64,000 nt of DNA from Solea solea (lineage: Eukaryota; Chordata; Actinopteri; Pleuronectiformes; Soleidae): positions 12,138,324 to 12,202,323 of the forward strand of contig NC_081142.1 in the NCBI RefSeq assembly GCF_958295425.1. Direction: 5' to 3'. How positions within the stretch are numbered: the first letter of the stretch is position 1; each line of letters begins with the position of its first letter. The notes below the pieces were generated by a model. That model was given only the letters and a program-made list of their open reading frames with translations, was not told the origin of the DNA and did not search any database. This document shows, in pieces, positions 13,590 through 27,401 of this stretch. Made by a program: the position numbers and the translations under genes.

Positions 13590-13890
13590 GGCGTTTTTCC
13601 AAGTGACTAGTGACTTTACACCAGACTTCTGTAGTTGTTGGAGATTAACCCACGTTTTTAGGATTGTTAAGTAGTTTTAATTTATCTGGTTGTTCGGCTT
13701 GATTTGTGTGGGGGACGTCTCTTACTGTGACGGCACTCTGGCCAGTCAGTGGCCGGCAGTCGACCAATCATCGCATAGTACCTACGCTTTTGGCTAAAAA
13801 TAGTACCTGGTACCAGGTACTATGCTAGTGGAAACGCTACATATACTGTGGCGTGGCGAGGCGAGTAGAGCCAGTGGAAATGCACCACTA
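13590..13890. repeat. palindromic repeat, probable decayed MITE
   Basis: At 13800-13823 there is a 24-bp perfect palindrome centred on a GGTACC (ATAGTACC, TGGTACCAGG, TACTAT). A related catagtacct lies 27 bp upstream. Arms of the type ggcgtttttcc (13590) and gtggaaacgc (13828) are inverted relative to one another. This layout is typical of short non-autonomous DNA elements. Clean terminal repeats and a target duplication could not be fixed, so the boundaries are approximate. Confidence 0.45.
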
Positions 13891-14149
13891 GTTGCCGTTA
13901 TTTGAAGAAGAAAGCATCACTTCATATCGTGCTCTTCTGTAATTATGTGATGCAGGGAGAAAAGAACACAATCTTTAATGAATGAAATTTATTTAAAGTG
14001 TAAATAAGAGATAGGTGTGGGATGCTCACCCCATTTGCAAGTGGCAACCAACCTCGTGGCAAACAGACTTTGTGTACAAGTTGGGTGTGTTGGAATGTGT
14101 GAGTGAAGCGAAGCCTTGCCATTATCATCCACTTTATCTCTAATTAACT
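13891..14149. other. intergenic, no gene seen
   Basis: This is short non-coding spacer between the palindromic repeat and a long repeat-poor block. No motif could be assigned. Confidence 0.5.
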
Positions 14150-17000
14150 CTCCAGTGGTTACTGATTGACCCTGTTACACCTGGGTGGATATGCCGGAGG
14201 TTTTAACAGCCTCGTTGAGGGAGAGCAGCTCTTTTGATTTAAATCCACCTTGAGTCTCCAACTTAACCACAGAGTAAAAAGAGTTTATAATGCAACCCTT
14301 GCTGACATTGTTGAGCAGAGATTATTCCGGAAGTGGGGCGGTGTTGAGAGCACATTAGTGTATCCTTACTGAGGCTTACTGGATAATACCGGTCTGACCA
14401 TACCTGGGATTTTATCCATAACCCTCCTCCAGCTACGAAAATAGCTGCGCTTTGATGGCTTACAATTAATTACCAATTTACAGAGTCTATAACTTTATCT
14501 TCAACTCTTGCTTAAGCTTGCATGCTGGTATATGGAGCCAATTTACAGCAATCATCAAGCAATTTTGGAGTTAACTGGTAGATGGTGCTTGGCCAATTAG
14601 GAAAATAGGGTGCAAAACTGAGAGACCGGCTTGGAAGATAAATCCTGGAATAAAATCCACATAATAAGCTACTTTCACATTCGGCGTTCTTAATTAGTGA
14701 TTGGTCTTTTGTATGAAGTCTTCTACAGTGTCTATACTTAAATTATTAAAAGGAGTGTGATTCTTTCCTTGGTTAGTGAACTGCACTATTGTGCCTTAGA
14801 GACTGATTATGGCGGCTCATTGAGGGCGTTTGGGAGACGCATGCCTTGCCTGGTATGAATGCTGTTCTCCTGAGGAGAGGTTAAGGAGAGGAGTCAGCAC
14901 CTCCCTGGGAGTTGCAGACTTGCTCTCTGCCACCATGTCATCCGTCGTCAAGCGTAATCGAGTTATCACATCAACAAATCTCCCATCAGGGGCCCCGCAG
15001 CTGACACTTTCAGAAAGAAACCCACAGGGGGACAACAAATTTTGAGCAGCAGGGCGTTGCTAAGAGAAGGGCTGAGGCACCTGTAAAGGTCTCCTCTCCT
15101 GCCCACAGAGAGGGCACTCCCGCTGGGCATCACACTGCTCTCTGGCCCCTGGTCAGACGTGTAGCACAAGAGCGGGCCAGAGCCATAGTTAATGCTGCTA
15201 ACAATAGGCTGAGGACACAATGAAAGCACTATATCACCAAGAATGTCAATAAATTTAAAAGCAACCCACAAACAATTAGCTGAAAGGGCAGCAAGGTTTC
15301 ATGGCCACAGGCTTCAGCTCTACAGGCCAATGCAGACAAACTGTCCACCCACGTGCAAATGGCAGCTGGTGATTCTGCCCAGAGAATACATTCACAGACT
15401 CCTGTGGATTACCGCCTGACCTTTAAGTGTGTCCCAGAAAAATAAACCACATGCTGGGCCATTCCTCTAGTCATGGGATGTTTTATGACTCCTTGAAAGT
15501 GGGAGATGTCGCCCAATAGTTTGCCTTTATGGCCATACAGAGTTGCGTAGTTTGTTCACTCCATGGTTTACATTGTTGGCAATATGAAACAGCCAGCGGT
15601 TTCCCCCTTGTGTTTTATGATGTTGATGCCAAATTATTACACTGAGTGATGATGCAAAGTAGGTAGAGCTTTTTGCGCTGATAATATCCAACTTTGGAAT
15701 ATTGGTTTTCTTAGCAAATCTTCAATAATATTTGCTGGGGTTGACTGAATAAGGCCAGAGTGAGTCATCAGCAGATCCTCAATGTCCAAATGATGTGTCT
15801 TGATTAGATTTTTGTCAGATTATTTAAAAAAGCCTTTGTTTGCATTGTCCATGTAGTTCTAAAATCATTCAACATGGAAAAACAAATGCCATCTTTGATT
15901 TTGGCGAGTGGGTATAAGCTCCATCTGTTAATAATACCCTAACAAGAACAAAACGCCCCTCGGGGCAATCAGAGCTTTCCTGCCTTCCATGAAAAGTAGA
16001 GGCTCCAAACTAACTTCTAAAGTGTCCCACTTTGATGGAATCACTTAAATAAGTTGGCAAGCGATACACAGTTCACGACAGGATGACACATCAAGCTCAT
16101 CTTTTTGCTTTTGGCAAAATATATTTCTAAGACCACATTTCTAAAGATGTGTGCTAACTCTGGCTTTGTTCATTGGCTGAAGGTTCCAGGAGAAACATAT
16201 GCAAAGGAAAAATTAATGATGACTCAATGGCGTCCAATGAGTTTACCACTTGTGCAAACCATGAACATATTGTGCCTCCAGAGAAATGTAAAGAAGAACT
16301 TTTAAGCGCATTTGAATGCGGCCTCTTAACAGTCTCTCCATCCGGTGCATCTATAAATCATTCGTTTGACCACCACTGCTCCCCACAACTGACCATCTCG
16401 ACCTATTGGCCGGCAGCCAAGCCTGTGTCCGGACAAGGCCCTGACCCATGAACCTTGGCCGAAGCCCCTGGGCCAATGGGGTGAGACCATCAGAGCTGCG
16501 ACCCCAGCAGCCAGGGCTACCTGCTGCTCTGGCATAATGCAATTGGACACAGCTATCAGAATGATGGAGCACAGGGAATTCTCCACGCTGACCACTCCAA
16601 TAGCTGCTGACCACTGTGGCCAACACTGGCATCAGCCCTGCCAGAATGTAGGAAAATGGTCCTTTTGATATTATGTCACAGATGCCTTTTTGTGTTTGCT
16701 GCCTCACATCCATATTGTGTTTTCACATGTTTTAGGTGCTGCAATTTGGGCCCGTTTGAAGGGGTGGGGTAAAGAAGGTACTCTTATAGCGACTTTGTTT
16801 TCAAGCAAGCTTTCTGCTTTGTTGGTCAAAGTAGTGAGTGAATGGTCTTAACTGAAAAGCCACTCTTAAAGGCTTTGGTGAAGTTCACATCGTATTGAAA
16901 CAGGTTTAGTATTTATTGGCTTCTTTATTAAGTATGTTCTTAAATAAATTTACAATTTACATACGGTGTGACCCTTTTGTGTTTTCCTCAGGTCTTAACA
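14150..17000. other. repeat-poor block, candidate conserved regulatory DNA
   Basis: About 2.9 kb contains no microsatellite and no recognisable transposon, which is unusual in this window. It carries dense homeodomain-type (taattaattacc near 14466) and SOX/POU-like motifs (acatatgcaaaggaaaa near 16195, followed by attaatgatgactcaatgg). Open frames of up to 120 codons on the minus strand at 16351-16713 show no domain and no splice context. The texture fits non-coding conserved elements around a developmental regulator. That reading is inference and needs a multi-species alignment. Confidence 0.4.
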
Positions 17001-18064
17001 GATCATTTACATTGTTATAACATACCCTTGGTAGTCACAAGCTCAGGCTCCTGCTGACATTTCCTCTCTATCTCCTCCTCTGTTTAGTTAATGGCACAAG
17101 GTTCACACTGGTAGCATAATTACTAACATTATGCCAAACTAAGAAAGACTCTGCAGGATGCTAACCCCATGAAGCCATGAACTGCTGATTGCCTATCAAG
17201 AAAAAAGGTGTGCCATTGATTCCCTGCATGAGGGCAACTAAAGGCATGCCTGTGTATTAATACAGGTGTTACACCCCCACTCCCTTCACTCCTCCCAACT
17301 AACACACACCTGAGGGACCCCCTCCAAATCTACACAATTAGTATCCTCCATGCCCTGCAGAGTTTAACTATCAGTGCAAACAAATTCACTCAGCTGACAG
17401 GCAGCTTAGGCAAATGACTTGTTTGGGGAGCGGGCTGTGTCTCCCTGGGCTTACAGAAACACCATGAATTTCAGCTGGGAGCGTTTGCATTACAGAACAA
17501 CGTGAGAGAAAGAACCATTTAGGTACAGGTCACCTGAAATTATAGAATATATCTTGTTATCAGTTTGAATGTGGTGAGATGTTGGGAAAATTTCACTAGA
17601 CCGTCTACTCTCAGTAGATGGAAAGTGGCTGCAGTGGAGATATCTGTGCTCTGTGATGCCGTTGTTTCATGAAGGGATGCACCAGAAAAATGTGTCCAAT
17701 ATTTGATGGCATTCACTACTGACATTTTAGCCTATACCCATTGATGCTGCAGTTAGTCTTGTGTCACATCCTAATAATTATGTTGTTATTTGTTTCAAAT
17801 GCCCAGGTCCAGTGCGTTGGCTGTGCTTTAGCATACACATACAGAAAGCACGAAAATACATGAATTTGTCTGAAATGTTTCTTTTGGCCACTGCATGTGG
17901 TTTGTTAGTGTTGGAAGTCTATCAAAACAATGTTATTGAAAAGTCACAGTTTAGGTTCCTCATCAGCACTAAATAAATAATTGCAGACCAACCTCGACTT
18001 GATGTTCATCGGAGAAAATTCAAACCGGCACATTCACATTTGATAAGACAGTATCTGTGTAGTA
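17001..18064. other. intergenic, no gene seen
   Basis: This is unique-looking AT-rich sequence. A short frame at 17761-17976 has no family features. No repeats could be named. Confidence 0.5.
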
Positions 18065-18170
18065 CAGTGGTTCCCAAACCCACTTTTTAAACTTGATAAA
18101 CCAGCTTAGCCCAGTTCACAAAATAAATAGTAACAAGAGCAACATTTTCCATAATATAATGTTTATACAC
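18065..18170. mobile_element. possible hAT-type repeat end
   Basis: The stretch starts cagtggttcccaaaccc and runs into AT-rich sequence with ataaaccagctt and cacaaaataaatag. This is the usual opening of decayed hAT-family copies. No partner terminal repeat was found. Confidence 0.35.
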
Positions 18171-18267
18171 CTAATTTGAACCCCTTTTGAATAGGTAAAA
18201 GATATGTTTGATAAATGAAAAGGACATGAATGCAGCATTGTGTGCCTTTTTTAAACCCTCATAAATC

Positions 18268-18560
18268 TTAAAGCTGCAGTCCATAACTTTTTGTGTTGCT
18301 GTTATTATTCTGCTTCTGTTTGGTCTTTATGAACAGAAATGATGTAACGTTATTTATATGCTGCGTCCCTCGTCTGAATTCAGGCTCTGTCAATCAAAAC
18401 TATCAGACCTGACTGAGGGAGTGTTTGTGTGTATACAGCAGCAGTGCAGGGGCAGGTGGGGGCAAGAAGTGAAGTGCCGATCAAACTGCTGAATGTCCAG
18501 GTGTAGACTTCACATCTGAAACTATTCATGAGCACTTCTTTGTGTTTTCAGTCATTCTGC
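18268..18560 (+). mobile_element. possible teleost dispersed repeat
   Basis: The opening ttaaagctgcagtccataac followed by tttttgtgttgctg is a phrase I recognise from abundant fish repeats. It continues with a caggctctgtcaatcaaaac block. Family and ends are not certain, and the call relies on memory of similar sequence. Confidence 0.4.
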
Positions 18561-20600
18561 CACCTGTTTGAGGCCATCTTACTTTACTAGTGCAGTTTTG
18601 CTGTTGTCTCCCTATGTCTTGACATAATATGAATCACTTCCTCGCTTCAGTGCATGAATGTCGCCAGGCGACACAAGATATAGACACCATATACTGAGAA
18701 AGACGTGTGGAGATGAGTTCATTAGCATTGTATGAACCTATATGACAATGGTTTGAATGTAACAGACATTTGCTTGTATTTCAAAGTTATGCACTCAATG
18801 CAAAAGGCTATGAACAAATTCTCCAATATAATCTCCTGTGGTTTTGAGTTTTCAACTATGAAATGTGGTCAAAGACATTGTTGCTTTTTTGTTAATTGTG
18901 AACTTAATTTCCATATTCCAATGCTGTTTTCTAACTGAAATAAATAAAATCGATCAATGAATGACATTCCGGCTGGCAGTGAAAAAAAAAAAGGAAAAAA
19001 AAGTGGAATCCAATAAAGTCCAAAGTTTGACCTCACTATGAAATTAGCTATTGTTGTGATTTTAAAAACCCCATGGCAGTCTTCTAAGCTTTTTCAATAG
19101 TGGCCAGTAGATCCCATTACTCATCTCTGGAGAAGTTTAGTTTGGGGTCCTGACACTTTGAAAGGGGCTGTAGGCTTGGCACAATGTCTTCTATGTCTTT
19201 TGCAATGGGCCAGGGTCTCCAAGCTGCACCGAGAGAGGAAGCAAGAGGGAGGTGGGCGTGGTATTATGTCCTAATAGGCCAAGCTGGATAGACAAACTGA
19301 TAGCAGCATCTGCCTGCTTTGTGACCAGAGGAGAATTTGGTGGAAGAGTTGTGCACCAAACGTTCAACGGCATCAGATGAGGACAGAGATGGATGGTGTA
19401 GAGGTCATAGGCTTCTTTTGGCCAGTGGGTCCAGCATCTTATCTCTGAACCTCATCGGCCAATTGATTGGTTGTGGGGCATTAGTCATCAACTAAACCCA
19501 GGTCACTGCTTTCTTCTTAAACCCTGGCCCACAGGCAGAACATTGTCAGCTTTCATGTATGTGCCACTTTATGGAGATGCATGGACACTAGAGCAACTAT
19601 GTTACACCGAAGTATCAGATAAGTTAGAAAGATCAGATCATGATCTAATACAGGAAATATTCCACAAATATTTAGGTTATCACTCAGGTTTATGTATTAC
19701 TCGGTGAACGTTTAGAATGATATTTTATATTTAAGGTTTATTTTGGTGACATCGTTGGTCATAAGCAGTTACTGTTAGTTGAGAAAGGGCCAAATAATAG
19801 TCACTGAGGAGGTTTTTTTTTTTAGTTCATCAAATTTATTCAAACTATGAGTCCTTGTTAATTTCTTTAGGGGTGATTTTTGGAAAAAGTGACAGCCCTG
19901 CTCACTATTGTTGGTATACTGGGACAAGGACAGAAAACCATTTGAATAACGTAACTATACCTCGATGTAAAACATGTCAATGTTACATTTGCTCTTGGGG
20001 CCCCCCAACAGTTGGGAAATTGTATTGACTGTTACAGTAAGATACTTGTCTCCGTAACACGTAGCCTACATTATAGCATTTTATACAAATTTGATCACAT
20101 TGTTTTATTTTTCAAGATATCACAAACAAAAACTAACAAAATAAGGATAGTGCTTTATAGTTTGCACAGATTGTGTTCTCAACCCGCCCTATTGCTTTTT
20201 GTATGCTCACATTGTTTGAATTGCTTGATTTATGTATGTAAACAGAGGACGAGATAACTTCAAAAACATGACCTGATACACAGCAAGCTTAAATGCACAA
20301 GATATTGATTGTAAACGAACAATTTATAACTAGTAGGGCCAGGTCACCAGTGCTCAGGTATCCGTCCGCTTCTTTCAGCTCACTCTAGTAAGTGAAAGCC
20401 AGACTAATATCTAGCCTACTCTACCGCTTTCTTTTCTTTATCTCCTCTGACAAAACCTTAACCCTCTTTTGTTTTTACGCTGCCTCTGCCATAACATCCA
20501 CATCATCATCCACACATCACGGTGCTGACTCAAAATCCAAAGCTCCATAGTGCCAATACGGGTGATGCAGACCCACTCAGACTTTGACAGATGTGCAGTT
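18561..20600. other. intergenic, no gene seen
   Basis: This non-coding stretch has an A-rich run at 18982-19002 and a T run near 19807. No exon or transposon structure could be defined. Short frames carry no recognisable domain. Confidence 0.5.
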
Positions 20601-23600
20601 CACCCTGTTTTGTTTTGTTTTTTGATCTTTTTGATCAGGTCATAAACACTCTTCCATCCATGTTACATTTTGACAGGTTTGAAAAAGAGCCCAAGTGATT
20701 ACGTTAAGTAAATGTAAATATTAAAGCTCATAAATGTTGACATTAACTGTGACTCCTTGCCCTTACAAACTAAAGTAAACTCTGAAGAAACACCATCCAA
20801 CATTACTAAAGGTCCTCTGTGAAAAGGGAAAAGCATCATTCAATGCCAAAAGTTGAATGATGCATCATAATGTGTTAGTAATTGTGGCTCTAGTCATTAT
20901 ATCCCTGTAAACAGAACTGCAGTGTGTTAGAACCAAATATATGAAACATCACAACTCACAAAGTAAGAAATATTGTTGAAGATAAAACTAACATACAAAT
21001 AACAACCACATCTTTACATTGAGGACTCGGAACGTCTTAAAGAAGCCATAGTGTTAAAGATGTCTACCAAACGGGATTTGGGGGAGTAACGTGGCTTTAC
21101 ATGGACTGAGTGGCTGCAGACAGAAATCATGGTGTCCTGCAGGGCAGCCATTAGGACACAAGACGAGGGGAGCCAAGAGGATGTCTGCACTCCAGGGATC
21201 TAATCCGGTACCAGGGGCTCTGCTTTGAGAAAATACCAGTTGTCCAGTTCCTGAGCTCCTCTGGTTCTGGCAGGTGCTTTAGTTCGCCAACAATTAGCTG
21301 TTCCCATGGTATGGCTACTTTTGTGGCCAAATTAAGCCTGTAGGAGCATTAACTCTGGTCACATTAGCTCAAATGGAAAAGTCAGCAGGGGCAGCTTTTT
21401 CAGCTTGGTTAACTTTATTGTTTCTTTTTTTTGTCGGATGTTAGTAACGTCCAAATCCTGACTTGAGCCCAAGGATCTATTCATACAATGTCAACAAAAA
21501 AGAAGATTGAAAAACTCTGCATGTGCTGACAAATTGCTTAACTGGCATAGTCACTTGGTAGGTTGTTAGTCAGTAGCAATCTCTGGCCACAGCTGATATT
21601 AAAGTGATGTGAGGGATCACTGAGTTTGACTCCATCCCTTCCACCCCGTTTACTTTTTCTTCTTCTGATCTCAATTCTGTGGTCTATGAGCATCTGCTCG
21701 GTGCTCTTCTTAGTGGAGTCTTTACACTCTCACCTTTTAATCTCGCTTCTTGAAACAGCCCACTTCTTATCGGAAAGCTTTGAGCTGCTGCATGTGAGTG
21801 AAATGAATTATGTGCAGAGCAGAGTAGAATTAATGGCTTGCACTGAAACCTGTGTCCACGGCAGGCTTAGCCCTTTGCCGATCCCCCTGATCCTGCTTGT
21901 TACAGGAGCTTGGCCATTGTAGATGGTGAGATGATTGTGTGGTTTCAGCCTCTTGTCTCTGTCTCTTTTGTCTTTCTGGGAGCACAGGGATCTCTTCTTT
22001 TGTCTACCACCATGTTCCTTTCAGGCGGTATCACAGATGGCCCCTTTAATTCACTCAGGACATTGGGTGATCCTACCCCCCAGGTGGCTACTGTAAACAC
22101 ACGCACACCCACCCACCCACATTCGGCCGAAAATGGCTACTCTCTACGTTTTAAACATTTTGGTTTTGAGTGAGGAGCTAGACAACAATGACAGGTACAT
22201 TGTGTGGGGGTTTTGTCTCACAATCATATGTGTGTCTTTCAAATAAAAACCCAAGGACCAAAGTGCACTAAATATTATAAATAGTTGACTTCTTTTGAAC
22301 AACCACTTTCCATACTGCAAACAAAGTTTCACCAAAAATGTGTGAGGCAGGTTTACAAATGCATCAGGTTGCCCCCGGCAAACCCCAGCATGTGTTGTCT
22401 AGCCATCTGCCCACTCTAAAGATGCTGACTCATTAAGGTCTTCAAATAGAACTACTATATGGTCTAACAATTACCCTAAACAGCTTGGTAATGGATTTAT
22501 GGTGTCTAGAGTGATGGCCTGCAAAATAAAACTACAGGATGCCCACAAAAACCTTACATGGCTGTAAATATGTATTAACCAGAAAATGGGCCTTGTGTGG
22601 GATCATTTAGATGGGACAAAGACTGGCCCTTGGACAAAGAGGCAAGATGCAGTAAGAAAGAGGGGCTTCTACTTAGCTAATGAGTTGCTCCATAGAAATG
22701 TAAAGAGGTGAATCTTTAGGAAGAGCAGTTACACCACAGGTTTGGACTGATAGACTGTAAAGTGTGGAGGTCTGGCCACTGTGCCCATTGTCCATTTTGG
22801 CCATGCATATTCACCTAGGCCCCCCAGTTATGTGTTGGAGCTTTTATTATAGGACGAGGTGGACAGAGACAGTCATTATTGAAGGGAATCTCGCCCACAC
22901 TTAGTCACAAATAAAAGTAAAACCCCTTACACGAGCAATGGAGGACCAGCCACTGTTTCTTAGGGCCCTTCAACATCAAGGGCCATGTCAGATGGTACTT
23001 ATTCTGAGAATTGGTCAGCCATTAAAAAGGAATTGACAGAAAACCCCCTTATGTCAAATGAACATCATATGAGGAGAATGACACACAAACACAAGCAGCT
23101 CTTGTTCTTTTGTAAATTTCACGATGTGTTTGAGTGTAGACAAGAGCCTCCATGGAAATAATGGAAAAAATCCCCAGTGATGCAATTTCCCCAGTTGGAA
23201 ATGCAATGAAAATGCAACAACTAAAATGCTACAAGGAAATTCAAACACACTAAATTAAGATGTACTGTATCTAGAAATACTGTGCAAAGCATTGCCATTG
23301 AAATAGTGGAGCTGCTGCCATATAGCAAACGTTAGGCCAGGCCCTTTATTATCACATCTAAATGGCTGAGTTAGGGGGATATCAGTGTTTTTGTGTTGGG
23401 GAAGATGGGGACTTGGAGATTATACCAGCGATTGAAATGTAAAACAGCTATTGCAATTACCCATAACCTCAGTGCGAACCTTGCCTGAAACAATGCTACT
23501 TTCAAAGGCTGAGATGCAGGCACATCCCTGAGAGGCACAGGGAGATAACAAGACAACATCATTAACTGTAAACGGGAAGGGAAAAGGAGATTTTCTTATC

Positions 23601-23640
23601 TTTCCCCATGGTGATATGGTCAACTGAGGTGCCCACTAAG
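20601..23640. other. repeat-poor block, candidate regulatory DNA
   Basis: About 3 kb has almost no simple repeats apart from a short (CACC)n at 22098-22120. Several stretches look like densely packed binding sites: tggacaaag near 22630 (a SOX-type core), ccattgtccattttgg at about 22788 (SOX core on the other strand), and repeated gtaaatatgtattaa-type AT motifs. No coding signal was seen. This is a candidate enhancer region for the only nearby gene, hes1, about 33 kb away. It is inference only. Confidence 0.35.
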
Positions 23641-24849
23641 CTAACCCCCTTTTTGAATCTTCCTTTATGAGGTAGAGAAATAATTTAAGATAAAATGAAA
23701 GGTTTGGTCACTTTTGTTTCTCCACTTGTGATTTATTCATTAGTGTCAAATAGTGTGAATTCAGTTTGTTTGGTAAATAGACAGTGGGTGTTAGAATGAT
23801 CAGGAAAACTTCAGCAAAGTTACTGATTTTCCTATTGCACACTTTTGTCCAGTTTGTAGTTGTGTAAGCTGGTTTCAGTTTGTGCTGCTTTAAGCCCTTT
23901 GTCAGTGGACTGGTGACTTGTTCTGCAGAGCTGTGAAAGGTCCAACAGCCTCAGACGATGCAGGATTTAGCTGATATTTGCATGTAAATGTCTCCAATAC
24001 AATCCAGTAGAGAGAACATATATGGGATCAGAGCAAATGCTACCCTTTAAAAGGACTCTTTTTACCAGGGAGGTCTTTTGACCGTTTGAATTGTCTACGT
24101 GCACAGTTTCAGTTTGTTTGTTGGTAAGGGGCTGAAAGACACATCAAATAGGACACACCCAATTTCACCCTCCTTGATTCACCCTGAAGGATAAGTTTCT
24201 CTGTTTTGTTACTTGCTGCCATCGCCTTAATTCCGTGCTTTGCACACAGAGACCCCAGCTTACCCCCAACCCACTTGAGAACAACCTCGATCCCTCCTCA
24301 TGTCTGCTTTGCCGGCCGCCTCCAGCATGAAGGACAGATGTGGGACATGAGCCAAGCTGGTCCCTCAAATCTTTGCCATCTCCATCCTCTCTGTCAACAC
24401 GCTTCTTTCTCTGCCACTCTGTCACTTTCACAATAAGAGGCAGAGCTCTTTTGTTGAAGAAGACTTTAGATGGAGATGGTAAACTCTGTCCAACATGGAT
24501 TGAGGTCTGTGAATGTCAAAGGGGACTGTTTGATGTTTGATCCACTGTTGCTGTTTGTTCTTTGAAAGCCTTGCTGTTTAGGCCTTGAGTTGTTGTGTCT
24601 TAACAAATATTCTTTAGACTCTTTTTTCATGGATTTGCATACTGGCCTGAAGATAAGCTTTCATGAAGAAGTGGGTTGTGGACTTCTTACAACTGATAAT
24701 TGAGTGGTTCAGCCTGTTGGTTAATACATGACAAATACATGACAGAGGTATTCTATAATGTACATAATGTAATATTAGTATGACTTGAAGTTGTGATTCT
24801 CAGAAAAACATTTTCAAATAATTCTACTCTGCCCTGTTTAAATCACGTG
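23641..24849. other. intergenic, no gene seen
   Basis: This is non-coding. A perfect octamer at 23976-23983 is followed directly by GTAAAT (atttgcatgtaaat), a composite POU-like site. Frames at 24165-24436 on both strands lack domains. Confidence 0.5.
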
Positions 24850-25026
24850 TGCACAGATAGATGTATATTTATATTATATTTATATTTATATATATGTAAA
24901 TAATTTCTTTACTACTAGTATTACTTTATTTGTTGTTGATTATCTATTGTTGAGATGCTGTAACGCCGTTTTCTCTCCACTGTGAGATAAATAAAAGCTA
25001 TCTTATCTTATCTTATCTTATCTTAT
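24850..25026 (+). mobile_element. non-LTR retrotransposon 3' end with (TCTTA)n tail
   Basis: AT-rich sequence leads into ctccactgtgagataaataa, then aagctatcttatcttatc and further TCTTA units to 25025. A conserved terminal phrase followed by a short tandem tail is the hallmark of LINE-type target-primed insertion in fish. Only the last ~170 bp is recognisable, with no coding remains. Confidence 0.6.
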
Positions 25027-27164
25027 ATCACTTCCCTGCCCTATATTATGCAAATACACGTAACTGTTGTTTGTTTTTACCAAGAACAAATCCTGTTGTT
25101 TTTAACCTGTCTGACTGCATTGCTCTCTGTGGCTCTGCCATTGAATATATTCAAACTTTTGGAGGAAAGACTGATAAATGACAAGTATGGCTTTATGTGA
25201 TCTTTGCACGGGATGATGACGGTTGAGCTGCTGTCAGACATGCACTAAAGTCCAGAGATTGCGAGACACAGCGAGTGACTGAGCAAGTGTCCTGCCTCCT
25301 GCACTTCAGACGATTCTCCTACTCTTGTGATCGCTTTTTTCAGGTGTAAAACACATTAACACTTAAGACCATTCACAAGCCTTATAATACCTTTTTTACA
25401 CCAAAATTAAATGCAGCTGATTAAGCATGTGGTACACCCGCACAAAAAAGTTAATTGACTCCTTTCCCATTGTCAGAGGACAGGAATTTGCCTTTATATT
25501 TTCCTCCTGTGGTGTTTGATGTCACAAATTGTGCAAAAATACAACACAAAGCCAAGGAGGAAGTCCACAATGTAGCAGCAGGAGAATTCATTCAATCCTT
25601 TCCTTATTCAACAACCTCACACGGCGACGGTCATCAGCTGACTAGCATTTCATGGTATCGTGACAAACAGAGGTTTGTGTGCGATAACATCTGTGATAAT
25701 GAGCGTTGAGATGCTGAGTCAAGTGACCCACACGGCAACTTTATGGTCTTCCCCTGGCTATGTTCCAGTGTGACTGCACTGTTTACTGCAATGGTGGCCT
25801 AAGGCAATGGGTTCCGGTCATGTGGTTGGGTGTTGTGATGCAGGCACACGGGTGGCTCGGGGCACTACTGACAGTGAGGAAGTCATGATGCCACAAAGCC
25901 TGCTGAAACCATGACCTGCTACTGTTGAGTATTTATTTACTAAAGAAGACTCGGCATTATAAAACACTGTCTTGTCATCTTGATTCCCTTAGTTCATTTT
26001 AGTGACATACAGTATATTATCATAAATGCTTCCGTCTCCTCACCTCCCATTTATCTAATTTTAACAAAAAAGGGAGATGGTCGCCCATTCCAAGGCTATA
26101 GTCACAAATAAAAATTGGCTTTCTGTTAACACCGGCATAGAGTTAGTACTCATGTGATGTGACTTTTTAGAATGTATAATTATACATAGACAGAGATTGT
26201 TTTCAGGTCAGTGCAGAATTTGGTGTCATAAGATATTCCTTGCTTTTTGATGTCAAATACGGACATGTAAGTGTTTACTGTCCTGAGATTATGCTTTGTG
26301 GTGTCACATAAACACATTTATTAGACAGCCTTTCCATGACATTCATGAAGAGGCTGTCTCCATCTCATACAAAAACAGACAACTGATGCTTGTGAAACCT
26401 GAAGTGCTGATTCAGCCTGTTAGCTTAGCGATGGTTGGTTAGTGGTTTATTTGTGAGGATGTCTTGGAAAGAACATGTGAAAGTCTTTTTAACGCTTAAA
26501 GATGACATACTGCTCCTCTACTTTCAGTCTTGTCTATGCGTATTTTTGTGTGACTTTGTTTTACAGGGAAATAAGAAATCAGAATTTACTAGAGCTGCTA
26601 CTCATCATAGTTATAGTTGGTCATAGAAAAGATAAGTACACCCTTAAAATGAGTCCCATCTATACTATTGATGTAATGGCTGTTTAATGTCTGTGTCCAC
26701 TCCTAGTTTAGTGTGTAAGTGGCTGCTGATTGCCAATCGTAGGCTGGGTCTCCTCCCCACGGACTTGCATAGAGGGTGGTGTTACATAAGGCCACGACCC
26801 AGCTGAGTGTACGCCATCCATACCTTCCTTTCTCCCCTGCTATTCCCTCCCTGCCTCCTGTATCCATTTCTTTGTTCTGTCATTACTTTATGAAGCAGTG
26901 TGATGATGGTCATTCTGGGTGAGAGGTGGCCAGATCAGTAGGGGAGTGGAGTGTGCCGTCCATCAGACTGTTCAGCCCTTGCTGTCTCGTAATGATGATA
27001 TCACTGGAGCCAGACGTGCAGGGAGCGCATACATACAGACACCTTGTGTCGCCTCGCCTCAGGCTCCTTGTCTCCCAGGCTGCCCAGGTGACTCACAGTG
27101 GCTCAGATGGAGTGTGTCACCGTGGAGTCTGGTGTCTGCCTGAGTCTGGGGGTGTGTGGCGTCA
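25027..27164. other. intergenic, no gene seen
   Basis: This is non-coding sequence with few repeats. Open frames near 26919-27216 are under 100 codons and run into the microsatellite at their 3' ends. Confidence 0.5.
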
Positions 27165-27189
27165 GTGTGTGTGTGTGTGTGTGTGTGTT
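27165..27189. repeat. (GT)n microsatellite
   Basis: This is an uninterrupted GT run of about 24 bp. Confidence 0.9.
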
Positions 27190-27401
27190 CATAAGTACAG
27201 CCAAATGCATGGGTGAAATGGAGCATGATTTACCAAGTGACCTGCTCGAGCGCACCCCTCTTATGAACTCATCTGTGACTCAACTAATAGCTAAACCTGC
27301 CACCGATTTAGCTGTGTCCCCATGAACCTACTGCAGGTTTATTGAAGCCCGACAGCGGCCGCCTCACATACTTGGCATCTGGAGTGTGTGTGTGCGCACA
27401 C

